From Bacteroidales bacterium UBA2287 (GTDB taxonomy: Bacteria; Bacteroidota; Bacteroidia; Bacteroidales; Tenuifilaceae): a stretch of 45,111 nt of DNA. Both the position numbers and the translations under genes were made by a program. Below, one piece after another: positions 30,908 through 41,700 of the stretch. Positions within the stretch are counted from its first letter, which is position 1. The number at the start of each line of letters is the position of its first letter. The DNA is taken from positions 1-45,111 of the forward strand of contig DDWL01000043.1 in NCBI GenBank assembly GCA_002345675.1. The letters are read 5' to 3'. Under the pieces are notes generated by a model. The model worked only from the letters and a program-made list of their open reading frames with translations. It was not told the DNA's origin and made no database searches.

Positions 30908-32446
30908 ATGCTTGTTAAATCTTTTGGAAGCGCCGTACATGGCATAAAGGCAACTACAATTACCATTGAAGTTAGTGTAAGTAAGGGAATTAACTTTTTT
31001 TTGGTTGGCCTCCCCGACAACGCTGTACGCGAAAGTCAGCAACGAATTGCAACCGCACTGGAGTCGAATGGGTTTAAGTTACCCAAGCAGCGGGTTGTAA
31101 TAAATATGGCTCCTGCCGATATTCGCAAGGAGGGTGCTGCTTACGACCTTCCATTGGCAGTTGGAATTTTGGCTGCTTCGGAGCAAATAAAAGCCGACCT
31201 ACTTCCCGATTATGTGGTAATGGGCGAACTTTCGCTCGACGGCAGCGTGCAGCCAATAAGGGGCGTTTTGCCTATTGCCATTCAGGCTCGCGAAGAGGGT
31301 TTCAAAGGGTTATTTGTTCCCATTAGCAATGCTCGCGAAGCGGCTGTTGTAAATAATTTAGATGTTTTCGGAGTTGAAAACCTTAAGCAGGTTATCGATT
31401 TCTTTAACGGCATCAGCAGCCTAAAGCCAACTGTTGTTGACACCCGAGCCGAATTTATGACCCACGCCAACGAGTACGATGTCGATTTTGTTGATGTTAA
31501 GGGACAGGAAAATGTGAAGCGCGCCTTTGAGGTTGCCGCTGCTGGCGGGCATAATTTAATTATGATTGGCCCTCCAGGTGCAGGTAAAACCATGCTGGCA
31601 AAAAGGTTACCCACAATAATTCCGCCGCTTACCCTTCGCGAAGCGTTGGAAACAACTAAAATTCATTCGGTAGCTGGTAAAATCGATGGTAACACGTCGC
31701 TTATGACCCGTAGGCCCTTTCGCAGCCCGCATCACACTATTTCCGACGTGGCTCTTGTGGGAGGCGGAACATACCCCCAACCGGGTGAAATTTCATTGGC
31801 TCACAATGGGGTTCTTTTTCTCGATGAGCTTCCCGAATTCCGCAGAACGGTACTCGAAGTTATGCGTCAGCCACTTGAGGATAGGATGATTACAATATCG
31901 AGGGCAAAATTCTCGGTTGAATATCCAGCTTCATTTATGCTTGTAGCCTCAATGAATCCTTGTCCCTGTGGGTATTACAATCACCCCGAAAAAGACTGCG
32001 TTTGCTCCCCTGGAGTTGTACAAAAGTACTTAAATAAAATTTCGGGACCCCTTCTCGACCGAATCGATATACATATTGAAGTTGTACCCGTTCCCTTCGA
32101 TAAGCTTGCCGAAACTCCCGCTGCCGAGCCATCAACCTCGGTGCGCGAAAGGGTTATGAAGGCACGAACAGTGCAAGAGGAACGCTTTATTGAATGGAAA
32201 GACGTTTACTGCAACGCCCAAATGAGCAGCAAGCTCATTCGAAAGTTTTGTATTCTCGACGACGCAGGCAATGCGCTACTTAAAAATGCCATGGAACGCC
32301 TTGGCCTTTCGGCACGTGCTTACGATCGCATTTTAAAGGTATCTCGAACCATTGCCGATTTGGATGGAAGTGATGCCATTCGTCCCGACCACTTGGCCGA
32401 GGCAATTCAGTATCGAAGCCTCGATAGGGATACATGGATGGGATAG
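30908..32446 (+). CDS. YifB/ComM family Mg-chelatase-like AAA+ ATPase
   Basis: Cytoplasmic AAA+ protein related to magnesium-chelatase ChlI; the ComM member helps branch migration during natural transformation, other members are unassigned. The 512 residues have the N-terminal ChlI-like domain (to about 190, with YDLPLAVGILAASEQ), Walker A GPPGAGKT (221-228), HHTISDVALVGGG near 276-288, Walker B LFLDELPE near 305-312, the zinc-like CPCGYY...C.C stretch near 352-370, and the C-terminal Mg-chelatase domain with LSARAYDRILKVSRTIADL. Typical length. Likely heads a run with the hydrolase, the GSCFA gene and the ZIP transporter. Confidence 0.93.
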   Translation: MLVKSFGSAVHGIKATTITIEVSVSKGINFFLVGLPDNAVRESQQRIATALESNGFKLPKQRVVINMAPADIRKEGAAYDLPLAVGILAASEQIKADLLPDYVVMGELSLDGSVQPIRGVLPIAIQAREEGFKGLFVPISNAREAAVVNNLDVFGVENLKQVIDFFNGISSLKPTVVDTRAEFMTHANEYDVDFVDVKGQENVKRAFEVAAAGGHNLIMIGPPGAGKTMLAKRLPTIIPPLTLREALETTKIHSVAGKIDGNTSLMTRRPFRSPHHTISDVALVGGGTYPQPGEISLAHNGVLFLDELPEFRRTVLEVMRQPLEDRMITISRAKFSVEYPASFMLVASMNPCPCGYYNHPEKDCVCSPGVVQKYLNKISGPLLDRIDIHIEVVPVPFDKLAETPAAEPSTSVRERVMKARTVQEERFIEWKDVYCNAQMSSKLIRKFCILDDAGNALLKNAMERLGLSARAYDRILKVSRTIADLDGSDAIRPDHLAEAIQYRSLDRDTWMG

Positions 32447-32518
32447 CCTCCGTTTTTCGAGCAATTGTTAACCCGAATCGAATATCATAATAAGTATAAA
32501 CCATAATACTAAATAGCC

Positions 32519-33349
32519 ATGAAACCACAAACCTTCAACTGGAAGAATGAGTACAACGAAAAAATTTCAGCTTGGTACATGCGTCCAACTTCCGATCCGC
32601 ATTCGGTTATTTGTTTAGTGCATGGCTATGGCGAGCATTCGCTAAGGTATTTGCACTGGGCATCGCGCTTTGTTTCCGATGGGTACGCATTTTTAACATG
32701 GGATCATGCTGGGCATGGCCAATCGGAGGGGCAACGAGGGCATATTCGAAATTTCGACCAGTACTTAAACGAAGTTAGCGAAGCTCTTAAGAAGGCTAAT
32801 GAGCAATTCCCTGGAATTCCTGTTACGCTATACGGTCATAGCATGGGTGGAAATATTGCCCTTAATTATACAATTCGAAATAGCAATGCGCTGTCGTTAC
32901 TTATTGCCACATCGCCCTGGCTCGATTTGGCAAATCCCGTTTCGGGCTTTGTAAGTGGGGCGGTTAATTTTGCAGCAGGTATTTTTCCTCGCTTAACAAT
33001 TAAGGCTCCTCTCGATGCCAACGACATAAGTAGCATTAAGGAAGAGGCTGAAAAGTATGTTTCCGATCCTTTGAATCACTCAAAAATAACCCTTAAGCTA
33101 TTAAGCGAAATTACAAAATATGGACATGCAGCAATGAATGATGCTGCGGCAATTTCAATTCCAACGCTAATGCTTCATGGTAGTGCCGACAAAATTACTT
33201 CGTTTAAGGCTACAAGCGAAACAGCCGAAAAAATTCCACAGTGCAGCTTTATACCATGGTTCGAAATGCGTCACGAGTTGCATAACGATACCGTTCGCGA
33301 CGATGTGTATAAAAGCATTTTAGAATGGCTAAGCGGAAATATCGACTAA
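32519..33349 (+). CDS. Alpha/beta hydrolase, monoacylglycerol lipase-like
   Basis: Predicted cytoplasmic serine hydrolase of the Hydrolase_4 / lysophospholipase group (COG2267). The 276-residue product has no signal peptide. Motifs: HGYGEHSLRY (~35-44), DHAGHGQSEGQRGHI (~61-75; typical of monoglyceride lipases), the nucleophile elbow YGHSMGG (~102-108), the acid in LHGSADKIT (~219-227), and the catalytic His in MRHELHND (~251-258). 72 bp after yifB; the GSCFA gene follows 6 bp later, so the two are probably read together. Confidence 0.9.
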   Translation: MKPQTFNWKNEYNEKISAWYMRPTSDPHSVICLVHGYGEHSLRYLHWASRFVSDGYAFLTWDHAGHGQSEGQRGHIRNFDQYLNEVSEALKKANEQFPGIPVTLYGHSMGGNIALNYTIRNSNALSLLIATSPWLDLANPVSGFVSGAVNFAAGIFPRLTIKAPLDANDISSIKEEAEKYVSDPLNHSKITLKLLSEITKYGHAAMNDAAAISIPTLMLHGSADKITSFKATSETAEKIPQCSFIPWFEMRHELHNDTVRDDVYKSILEWLSGNID

Positions 33350-33355
33350 GTATAT

Positions 33356-34348
33356 ATGGAGAAGCCCTTTAGAACCATTGTAGAGGTTTCGCCAACCAAT
33401 TTTGGGTTGAACTATTCATCCCCATCACTTTTTGTTGGTTCGTGTTTTGCCGAAAACATTGGGGACATACTTTTGCAGCGAAAATTCCCAGTTCATGTTA
33501 ACCCTTTTGGAGTTCTTTACAACCCAGTTTCGGTTGAAATGGCATTACGACGAATTGCTTTTGGGGAACTGCTAATAGAGGACGAACTATTTTTTCACAA
33601 CAATTTGTGGTTGAGTTTTTTGCATCACACACTTTTTTCGAACCCAAATAAAAATAAGTGCCTTGAAGATATAAATTCAAGTTTAGCAAATACAAAAAGC
33701 CAATGGCTTGCTACCGAGCATGTAGTTGTTACCTTTGGCACTGCAAGGGTTTACTATAGTAAGCAAAGTAATAAACCTGTGGCAAACTGCCATAAAATTC
33801 CTGCTTCGGAGTTTGATCACAGGCTTCTTAGCGTTTCCGAAATAGTTGATACATGGAGCAACTTGCTAACCAATCTTCTACTAAAAAAGCCTAACCTAAA
33901 GGTTGCATTTACCATAAGTCCCATTAGGCATTGGAAAGATGGTGCAACAGGAAACCTACTCAGCAAATCAACCCTTGTCCTTGCTGTAAATGAGCTATTA
34001 GTCAAGTTCCCAATGAATACGTACTACTTTCCTGCATACGAAATTATGCTCGACGACCTGCGCGACTACCGTTTTTATGCCGACGATATGTTGCACCCAT
34101 CAAACATGGCTGTTAGGTACATTTGGGAAAAATATTCGTACGCGTTCATTGCCGATTCGGCAAAAGAAACAATGGGTGAAGTTGAAAAGGTAATACAGGC
34201 CATTAACCATAGGCCATTGCGAAAGGGAACAAAGGATCACGAAAAATTTGTTGATAAAACAGTTCAGCAAATGTGTCAAATTACTTTGAAACACCCAACC
34301 ATCGACTTTTCAAGAGAGATTAAAGAAATGAGAGAATCGCTAAAATAA
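33356..34348 (+). CDS. GSCFA-domain protein
   Basis: Member of the GSCFA family (PF08885), which has an SGNH-hydrolase-like fold; its physiological substrate is unknown. The signature GSCFAENIG at residues 28-36 is where the nucleophilic serine is expected, and the second motif ADDMLHPSN (~242-250) supplies an Asp/His pair typical of SGNH block V. The 330-residue length fits the family. No signal peptide is seen. It sits 6 bp after the hydrolase gene and 15 bp before the ZIP transporter. Confidence 0.87.
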   Translation: MEKPFRTIVEVSPTNFGLNYSSPSLFVGSCFAENIGDILLQRKFPVHVNPFGVLYNPVSVEMALRRIAFGELLIEDELFFHNNLWLSFLHHTLFSNPNKNKCLEDINSSLANTKSQWLATEHVVVTFGTARVYYSKQSNKPVANCHKIPASEFDHRLLSVSEIVDTWSNLLTNLLLKKPNLKVAFTISPIRHWKDGATGNLLSKSTLVLAVNELLVKFPMNTYYFPAYEIMLDDLRDYRFYADDMLHPSNMAVRYIWEKYSYAFIADSAKETMGEVEKVIQAINHRPLRKGTKDHEKFVDKTVQQMCQITLKHPTIDFSREIKEMRESLK

Positions 34349-34363
34349 AAAAAAGAAATTATT

Positions 34364-35179
34364 ATGCCTGAGTACGATTTACAAAGTATTTTAATTGCCT
34401 TTGGCTTAACCCTTTTTGCTGGTTTGTCGACCGGCATTGGTAGTGCAATAGCATTTTTCGCAAAGCGAACCAACACAAAGTTTTTATCCATTTCGTTAGG
34501 TTTTTCGGCTGGGGTTATGATTTACGTTTCGTTTGTCGAAATATTTCAAAAGGCTAAAGATTCGTTATCAATTCCTTTGGGCGAAGTAAGTGGAACAGCC
34601 CTTACAGTACTTTCGTTTTTTTGTGGAATGTTTTTAATAGCCATTATCGATAAGTTTATACCATCGGTCGAGAATCCTCATGAAATTCACAGCCTCGAAG
34701 AGCTTACTCAGCCCCAAGCAAAGAATAAGAAGCTAATGAGAATGGGAGTTTTTACTGCACTTGCAATAGCTATTCACAATTTCCCCGAGGGATTAGCAAC
34801 ATTTACGGCTGCCCTAACCGATCCAAGTTTGGGTATTGCAATTGCAGTGGCAATAGCTATTCATAACATTCCCGAGGGCATAGCAGTGTCGATTCCAATA
34901 TACTTTGCAACAGGCGATAAGCGAAAAGCATTTTGGTTGTCGTTTTTATCGGGCTTAGCCGAACCAGTGGGAGCTATTGTTGGCTACCTAATAATTTTGC
35001 CCTTTTTAACTCCGTTAACTTTTGGAATTCTCTTTGCTGGTGTTGCTGGAATTATGGTGTTTATTTCGTTGGACGAATTACTCCCTGCAGCTCGAGAGTA
35101 TGGCGAGCATCACCTTTCAATTTATGGTCTTGTAGGAGGAATGGTAGTAATGGCAGTAAGCTTGCTGATGTTTATATAA
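34364..35179 (+). CDS. zupT: ZIP-family zinc transporter (ZupT-like)
   Basis: Inner-membrane importer of zinc and possibly other divalent metals. The 271 residues have eight hydrophobic segments and the two metal-site motifs of ZupT proteins: HNFPEG (from His138) and HNIPEG (from His167). The segment FGLTLFAGLSTGIGSAIAFF near 10-29 is the usual first helix. The loop between helices III and IV carries HEIHSLEE. It closes a four-gene run and is followed by a symmetric terminator shared with gcvH. Confidence 0.93.
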   Translation: MPEYDLQSILIAFGLTLFAGLSTGIGSAIAFFAKRTNTKFLSISLGFSAGVMIYVSFVEIFQKAKDSLSIPLGEVSGTALTVLSFFCGMFLIAIIDKFIPSVENPHEIHSLEELTQPQAKNKKLMRMGVFTALAIAIHNFPEGLATFTAALTDPSLGIAIAVAIAIHNIPEGIAVSIPIYFATGDKRKAFWLSFLSGLAEPVGAIVGYLIILPFLTPLTFGILFAGVAGIMVFISLDELLPAAREYGEHHLSIYGLVGGMVVMAVSLLMFI

Positions 35180-35192
35180 ATGTGATATATAA

Positions 35193-35227
35193 AAAACCCC
35201 CGACACGCAAAGCCTGTCGGGGGTTTT
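35193..35227. terminator. Bidirectional terminator between zupT and gcvH
   Basis: Perfect 13-bp arms AAAACCCCCGACA (35193-35205) and TGTCGGGGGTTTT (35215-35227) with a 9-nt loop. Poly-A before and poly-T after make it work in both directions between the convergent genes. Confidence 0.92.
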
Positions 35228-35249
35228 ATGTTTTGTAATGCAAAGCAAA

Positions 35250-35630
35250 TTAAGCGCTAACAATTTCTTTATACTGCTCGGGCGAGAGGAGTTCGCTAAG
35301 TTGAGCAGGATTGGTAATTTTAATACGAATCATCCACCCGTCGCCATAGGGATCTTTATTTACAACCTCGGGAGTTGTGGAAATTTTTTCGTTTACCTCT
35401 AAAACCTCACCTGCCATGGGCATAAACATGTCCGAAACGGTTTTAACAGCTTCAATGGTACCAAAAACCTCTTCCATTTCAAGGGTTTCGCCTTGGGTTT
35501 CGATTTCAATAAAAACAATGTCGCCAAGTTGACCTTGAGCAAAGTCGGTAACGCCAATAACGGCTTCGTTACCCTCTACACGAATCCATTCGTGATCCTT
35601 GGTGTACTTTAAATTTGATGGTATGTTCAT
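35250..35630 (-). CDS. gcvH: Glycine cleavage system H protein
   Basis: Lipoyl carrier that shuttles aminomethyl groups in the glycine cleavage system. The 126-residue protein has the hybrid fold and the lipoylation site Lys63 in FGTIEAVKTVSDMFMPM. C-terminal helix PAQLSELLSPEQYKEIV is typical. No other gcv genes are in the window, so it is a lone gene as usual in Bacteroidota. sprA lies upstream on the same strand, but a weak terminator and an exact -7 element separate the two. Confidence 0.95.
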   Translation of the reverse strand: MNIPSNLKYTKDHEWIRVEGNEAVIGVTDFAQGQLGDIVFIEIETQGETLEMEEVFGTIEAVKTVSDMFMPMAGEVLEVNEKISTTPEVVNKDPYGDGWMIRIKITNPAQLSELLSPEQYKEIVSA

Positions 35631-35675
35631 AGGAATAGAATTAATATTGGAGTTCAGTTATTGTATAATTTGGTT

Positions 35676-35683
35676 CAAAAGTA
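35676..35683 (-). promoter_or_regulatory. -7 element of gcvH
   Basis: Minus-strand TACTTTTG, exact TAnnTTTG, 46 bp upstream of the gcvH ATG. It abuts the T-run of the terminator below. Confidence 0.5.
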
Positions 35684-35709
35684 AAAAAAAAATGTAAGCG
35701 TTACACATT
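35683..35709 (-). terminator. Weak terminator after sprA
   Basis: On the minus strand, AATGT(GT)AA and TTACATT pair over seven bases around a CGC loop with a two-base bulge, followed by about ten T. It lies 23 bp after the sprA stop. Confidence 0.5.
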
Positions 35710-35731
35710 AAATGTTTTTAAAATACATTTT

Positions 35732-38700
35732 TTACTGCACCAATGTAAACCTTACGCTAAAGCCAAAACTTGTGTTGGCCATGGGGTAAGTTAAAGAGGT
35801 TACAGGTTTATTTACTACCCTGTCGAAATAAGCCCTAACAGTAACCTGTTCGCTTACAACGTATTCGGCCGAGGTTTTTATGGTTAAAATATTTTGGCCT
35901 GCCGTAGGGGTGCTTAGGTTATCCTCTATTTTACGTAGAATAGTTGTGCTTTTTCGCAAGCTAAAATCGGTATTAACCCTAAGGTCGCTTTTTAAAGTTC
36001 GCTCTTCGCCCGATGCTCGGCCAAACTTAAGCGGAAGATTTTCGAAACGGTAACCAACACCCACAACGTACTCCCAATTTCTCATTTCGGTTAGCTGGTT
36101 GTTGGAGAAACTCATTGAGAGGGTTCTCGAGTTTTTTATTTCAACCTTATTGGTTAAACTGCTATTCCAGCCTAAGTCGATCCCAAACAGCGGATTAAAC
36201 TGCTCGCTAATAGATATGTTAGTAATGTCGTTTTGTGAAACAAGATCTCGAAGTGTGTTTCTAACGTAGCTAAAGCCATCGCTAGTTGGGTTATAGTCGA
36301 GGTTAGTGGTATAGTTACCTACCGTATAGGTTGACCTGTAAGTATGGCGCAACGAGAATGTTCGTAGATACTTTTTAAAGAATTTAAGTTTTGCCAGTCC
36401 GTCGTAGGTTATACTCCAGTTAGGTAATGGTATTGCAGGAAATGCAGCCAGTCCTACTGTTGCAGGAGATTTATTTGTGTAAGCAGCCAAAAATGCCTGT
36501 CTTAAAACTTCCTGTGAAAATGGCCCATAACCATGAGGAAAACCATTGGTATATAAACTGTCTGGATAGTAATTTTCAGCAGGGTTTGCAACACGTCCTT
36601 CAGCAAATCGAAGTGCAATTATTTGCCGTATCTCCTTAAATCGCTCAAAGGTTTCGCTCGAGTAGTTGTTTTTTACGCTTACCTTTTCGAAGGCTGAGCC
36701 AATGGTAACAGTACTAATCGAGAAGTTTCCGGTGTACATTGGTTGCGATGAAATAAAGCCACCCATGCCATCGGCAACGTAGTAGTCGTTACGGTTTTCC
36801 GAAAAGGATCGGTTTGCAATCAAGTCGATACGAAATGCAGGTATGGGTTCAATATTAGCACGGAAGTCGAGGGTTCTGTTGTGAGAAAATACTGTTGCCT
36901 GATTCAAACTTGTATCGTTACTAAGCCAGCCATTTCGAATGGCATCCCAGGCAAACTGTTCGTTTTGCCAGCCGGCAACAAACGGGAATCCCGGTGCATA
37001 GGTATTACCCCAATCGGTCATTCCTAGGTACTCGGTTTTTGGTTTGTAGCCAGGCAGTAAGGTCCCGTTGGTTTCGGTATAGTTTCCCGAAATGGTTTTA
37101 ACACCCATTAGCATTCTTATTGCACCTTCGGTTAAAAACTGCATAACATTTTCGGTTTCGGGAACTTTTCCTTCAATTACAACCTTAGCCTTAGCTACTG
37201 CCTTTTCCGATTTTAATGCAATTCGCGATTTTGAGCGAACGGTAAGGTCGACTTTTACCTCATTGTTATTCTCGTCGAAAACTTTAACGGTAACATTGTC
37301 GGTTTTAAGTTTGTGCTCAACATTGCGTGCCATATTTTCGCGAAGCGAAACATTCTCAATTTCTTGAGTTACCGTAACCATTTTTGGCTGCTTTTGGGTT
37401 CCTCGAGCTCGCTGATCGAACTTTTGGTTTACCTTTTTTAGGTATGCACTTTTATTGTAAAGCGATGTAAACGACAACTGGCTGTTTAGCTGAATATTGT
37501 TGGAGTTTTGTATAGTGTTTCCTGGGTCGAAGGTGCTATTTTCTGCCAAAATTGGTGCGGCTACCCAGTTGTAGCTACCGTTGTAGCGACCAGTGGCCGT
37601 AACCCAGTTGAATAGCGGTATTTTATTAATTGGAATATTGTAGGTTAGACTAAACTGATGGTTATAGTTTATATTTCGACCCAGATTTTTTAGGTTTGAC
37701 CAAACCGAATCTTTCCAATGCTCATATGCATCGCGATCCTTGTATTTATCTACAATTCCTAAGGGTTCATCAATTCGGGCATTATTGTTGGCTGTAAACT
37801 CGAATTTTAGGGCTTGGCTTAAATCCCAGTTAAATACGTAGTTTCTATTCCATGTAAAATCTTTCGAATAGGTGGGTAGCAGGGTAACATTTGCACTACT
37901 TGCAGCAGCGTTAGAGGTGCTTATGTTTCGAAGCTGCTGCTCAAAGTAGTTTCTGTTTAGTTCGGTGCGGAAAGCCAGTTGATTTGGCAGGTACGAAAAG
38001 TTAAAATCCTTAATTAGACGGAGGTAGGGGTTCGATAGCCATTTAACCTTTTTAAAGGGTTCAACCTTTTTAGCTTGAAGGTTGTAGCTGTAGGTTAAAC
38101 TCCCACGTACGTTTCGTTGAATTCTATGCTCGGTTCTAATGTTTCGGTTAAGCTGATCGGAGTATGCGTAACTTACTGCAAAGTTCGAAATATCCCAGGG
38201 CATTGGGGTGCCCTCCGATTTATTTATTTTAACATTAGTAAGACTTAAGCTTTTACGGCGAGAGTATTCTTGTGAAATTTTATTTATTGAGTCGCGTACC
38301 GCTTTATTTGTAGCCTTCTCGAGGGCATCTTTCAAAGGCACATCGGGGTCGAGAGGATTATACTCGGGGTTGGCAAACGATTCGTTATACCCAACAAATA
38401 GGGGAATGTTAACAATTGGCTTTTCGGAAAAGAAGCGGCCAACCTGAATGGTTGAGCTAAGGTCGTACTGGTAAAAGTCGTCGAGGCTGCGTTCGTTTAC
38501 CTTTTTCTCAATGGACCCAAAGCCAGGCTTATACGTTTCGCCCGATGCGTTTACTGTTGCTAAGTCGGCAAGTTTAGTTGTTACCCTTGCATTTGCAGCC
38601 CAACCGCCCTTGTCGTTAAACTGGGTTAGCCGTAGTTCGTTTATCCAAACTATACCCGATTTGGGAATTCCATCGTCGTTTGCGCTAAAGGAGCTGTTTG

Positions 38701-41700
38701 GGTTACGAATACCAATCATTAAAACCTTAACATTGCTAAGGCTAGGATTACCAGTAACTTTAATTTTTCTATTCCCATCGTTCTCAACGTAAACGGTAGT
38801 GTAAGTTACCTGCGAACCTGGTTTTTGCATTTCAACATTTCTGTTAAGCTTGGCATCGATAAGCCTTTCGAGTTCAATGTCGATATAGTTCTCGTCAGGC
38901 CAAACCATTAACCTATCCAATTTGCTATTTGAATAGGTTCCTGCAGGAGTAAGCGCAAGAGGAATTTCGTATTCGTAGTAGTTATTGCTATAGTCGGTGC
39001 CAAGTCGTATAAACGCTGTAAGTTCGTGGTTGTTTATTGGAATTCCAGGAATTGCCTCGGCATGTATGAACATTTGTAGGCGTTTATACTGCCTAATATC
39101 GTAGGTTACGCTTTTAAAAACAGCTCGGGCATCACCATTAGCAAGGTCCACAACTTTAAGCTGCATGGCCTGCTCGTTTAGCTCGACAAGCTGAGGCTGG
39201 CTAGGGTCGGTAATTCTTTCGACACCTGGAGGTAAAACGTAGTTAACAGGTGTTCGGGTGTTGTTTTCTTCAATGTTTACAACCGAAACTTCGAAGGTTC
39301 CATCGGGGAAATCGCCCGTTGGCATGCCTTCTTGCCCCTGAACTAGCGCTCTGTTGTATTTGCGCCACTCGCTTTTAACCAAGTCGAGAGTTGCAAAGCG
39401 AAGAATTACGGTATCCTGAAATCCCCGTAAAAACATACGCATAAAGCGTATCGACTTAAAGTCGTCGATGGTTCCTACTTTTCTATCCCACTCTTCTTTA
39501 GGAACTTTAAACTGATACCAGGCCACTTCGGAGCGGTCGCCATTGGCCAAACGGGCATTATAGGTTACCTTGTCGGTAATAAAGTTTTGCCCAACCACCA
39601 TTTCCTGTGGTCGAAGCGATATTTTATACTGATAGTAGTTTTCCGTTTCGCTCATGGTTTTATCGCCGTTAACATCTTCACCATCGGGTAAGTTTGAGTA
39701 TTGCTCCATGTTGCTTACTGGCGAGTTGCCATCGAGGTTGTTGTAGTATTTATAACGGTCGAGTATGCTAGCTTCTTGGGCATCGTAAATATCGGATTGG
39801 TAGTAACGGTAATTATCCTTCGATGGGTCGTTAAGAGCATCCTGATATACCTTTGAGTCTTCGCCATGATTTGACCGAAGGGCATTAAGGTAATTGGCAA
39901 AGAATGTTTTTTCGGCCTCTGTGGTTAAACCATCCAATCCCACATCCTGAAACTGCCTGTCGTTGGAAGAAAATGCGTTAATGAGCATTTGGGTTGTGGG
40001 GTATCTTCCCCATGCAGTTACTCCAGTATTTTCGTACTCGCCAGATTCAGGCATGCCTTGCTCGAAGAATTTTTTGCCATCGCGTAATATGTCCTCCGAA
40101 ATGTCGCCAAGGTTAAAGAAAAGGTCGCCCCCAGTACTATTTGGTTTGTAAACAAATGGATCCATTAGCCAAAACTCAATGTACTCAATGTTTGCAGTTT
40201 CAAAATCCTTTGCATGATCGGGTAGCGAGCGCATAATGCCCCCCCAATTACCCTGCGGATTTGCTAATACACCGTTTGCATCAACGTTAGTAGTGTAGTT
40301 ATAGCTGCCAGCTTCCTTTGGGTAAAAGGCTAAGTTTAACACAGAAATATTGGTTGGAATTCCTTGTGGATTGTTACGATTTGGGAAAATTTCGCTTTCG
40401 AAAATTTCGCGAACAAAGTGGCTGCTCTGAAGGTTTGGGTTGCGGCGAATATAACCTGGTGTTAACGAATTATTTCGAAGAAATAGTGGGTCGATAATGT
40501 ACCAAGCTAGTTTAGCACGCTTATAGTTGTAAGCTAAATTGTTGTTAAGGTTTCCTTCGGGGAAAAGGTTATCTTGTCCTTGTGGCGTACTAGCATACAT
40601 CCAGGTAAAGTGAGAGCGTAAATCAATTGCGGTTTTACCGCCTTCAAAGTCGTCAACCTGAACTGTTCCCGCTTTGCCAATAATACTCGAGTGACCAGGA
40701 ATAAACTGAGCAAACTCGGCATCGAAGGTAATTGTCGATTTCTCCTTGGTTTGTATAAATGGTAGCCAGTCGACCATTTTTGTTAGTAGCGGCGACTCGG
40801 TGCGATACGACGTATTTAGCCCCCATATGGTATTGCTAATTGCCTCGTTACCAAACGAAACCTTTTTGGTAAAGGGTCGCTCGGTTAGGTTCATTATGGT
40901 AGCCCCAGCATTAAAATTATCGGAGAATTTATAGTCGAAATGCGACCCCATTAACGTTTTGGTTTGAAAATTAAAGAGCGCCTGGCTTTCGAGCGATATT
41001 TTAATTGGAGTACCCGATTGCATGTATACAGGGTTTATTATTTTTACCGTTCCCATTAGGTAGTCTACAGTAAAATCCATCCCTTCAACCAGTTTTGCTC
41101 CACCTGCAGTAACAGTTACAGAGCCCTTTGGAACGTTAGGGGCATTGAGCGAAATTTCGGAACTCGACGAGGATTGGTACGAACCCTCCATGCGAAACTT
41201 GTTTTTCTCGGCAACCTGACGGGCTTTGGCTAATGTAGAATCGTAAAGTTCTTGGTAAACGTATTTTTTTGCAATATCATTGGTACTAATTTTTGAGCGC
41301 AAATCGCTTCCAAAAGGCTCAAGAACTGGGAATATTAATCGCCCCGTCGATGCTTTTATGGTAATACCCTCAATAAAGTCGAACATGCCGTCGGCACCTG
41401 CATCGTTGTTGCTGTTTAGGTTGTCGAGGTTTAAAACGGAAATAAGTGGCTTGTTTTCAATATTAACACCTCCTTCGGGAATATAGTTTACAGAGGTTCC
41501 TGTTATGTCGTTCTGGTAAAGCACATTTAAAGTAAAATCTTGCTTGTCAACTTGGTACGCTCCCAAAGAGTAAATATTTTTCATCATTAGGTCCCATGTG
41601 GGCATTTTGGGCGACAGGTTAGTTCCCTTAAGCAGCTTAACAAACAGAGCTTCGGGAGCGGGAATTCCCGATGTAGATAGTTCCCCAACTTTAAATGTGC

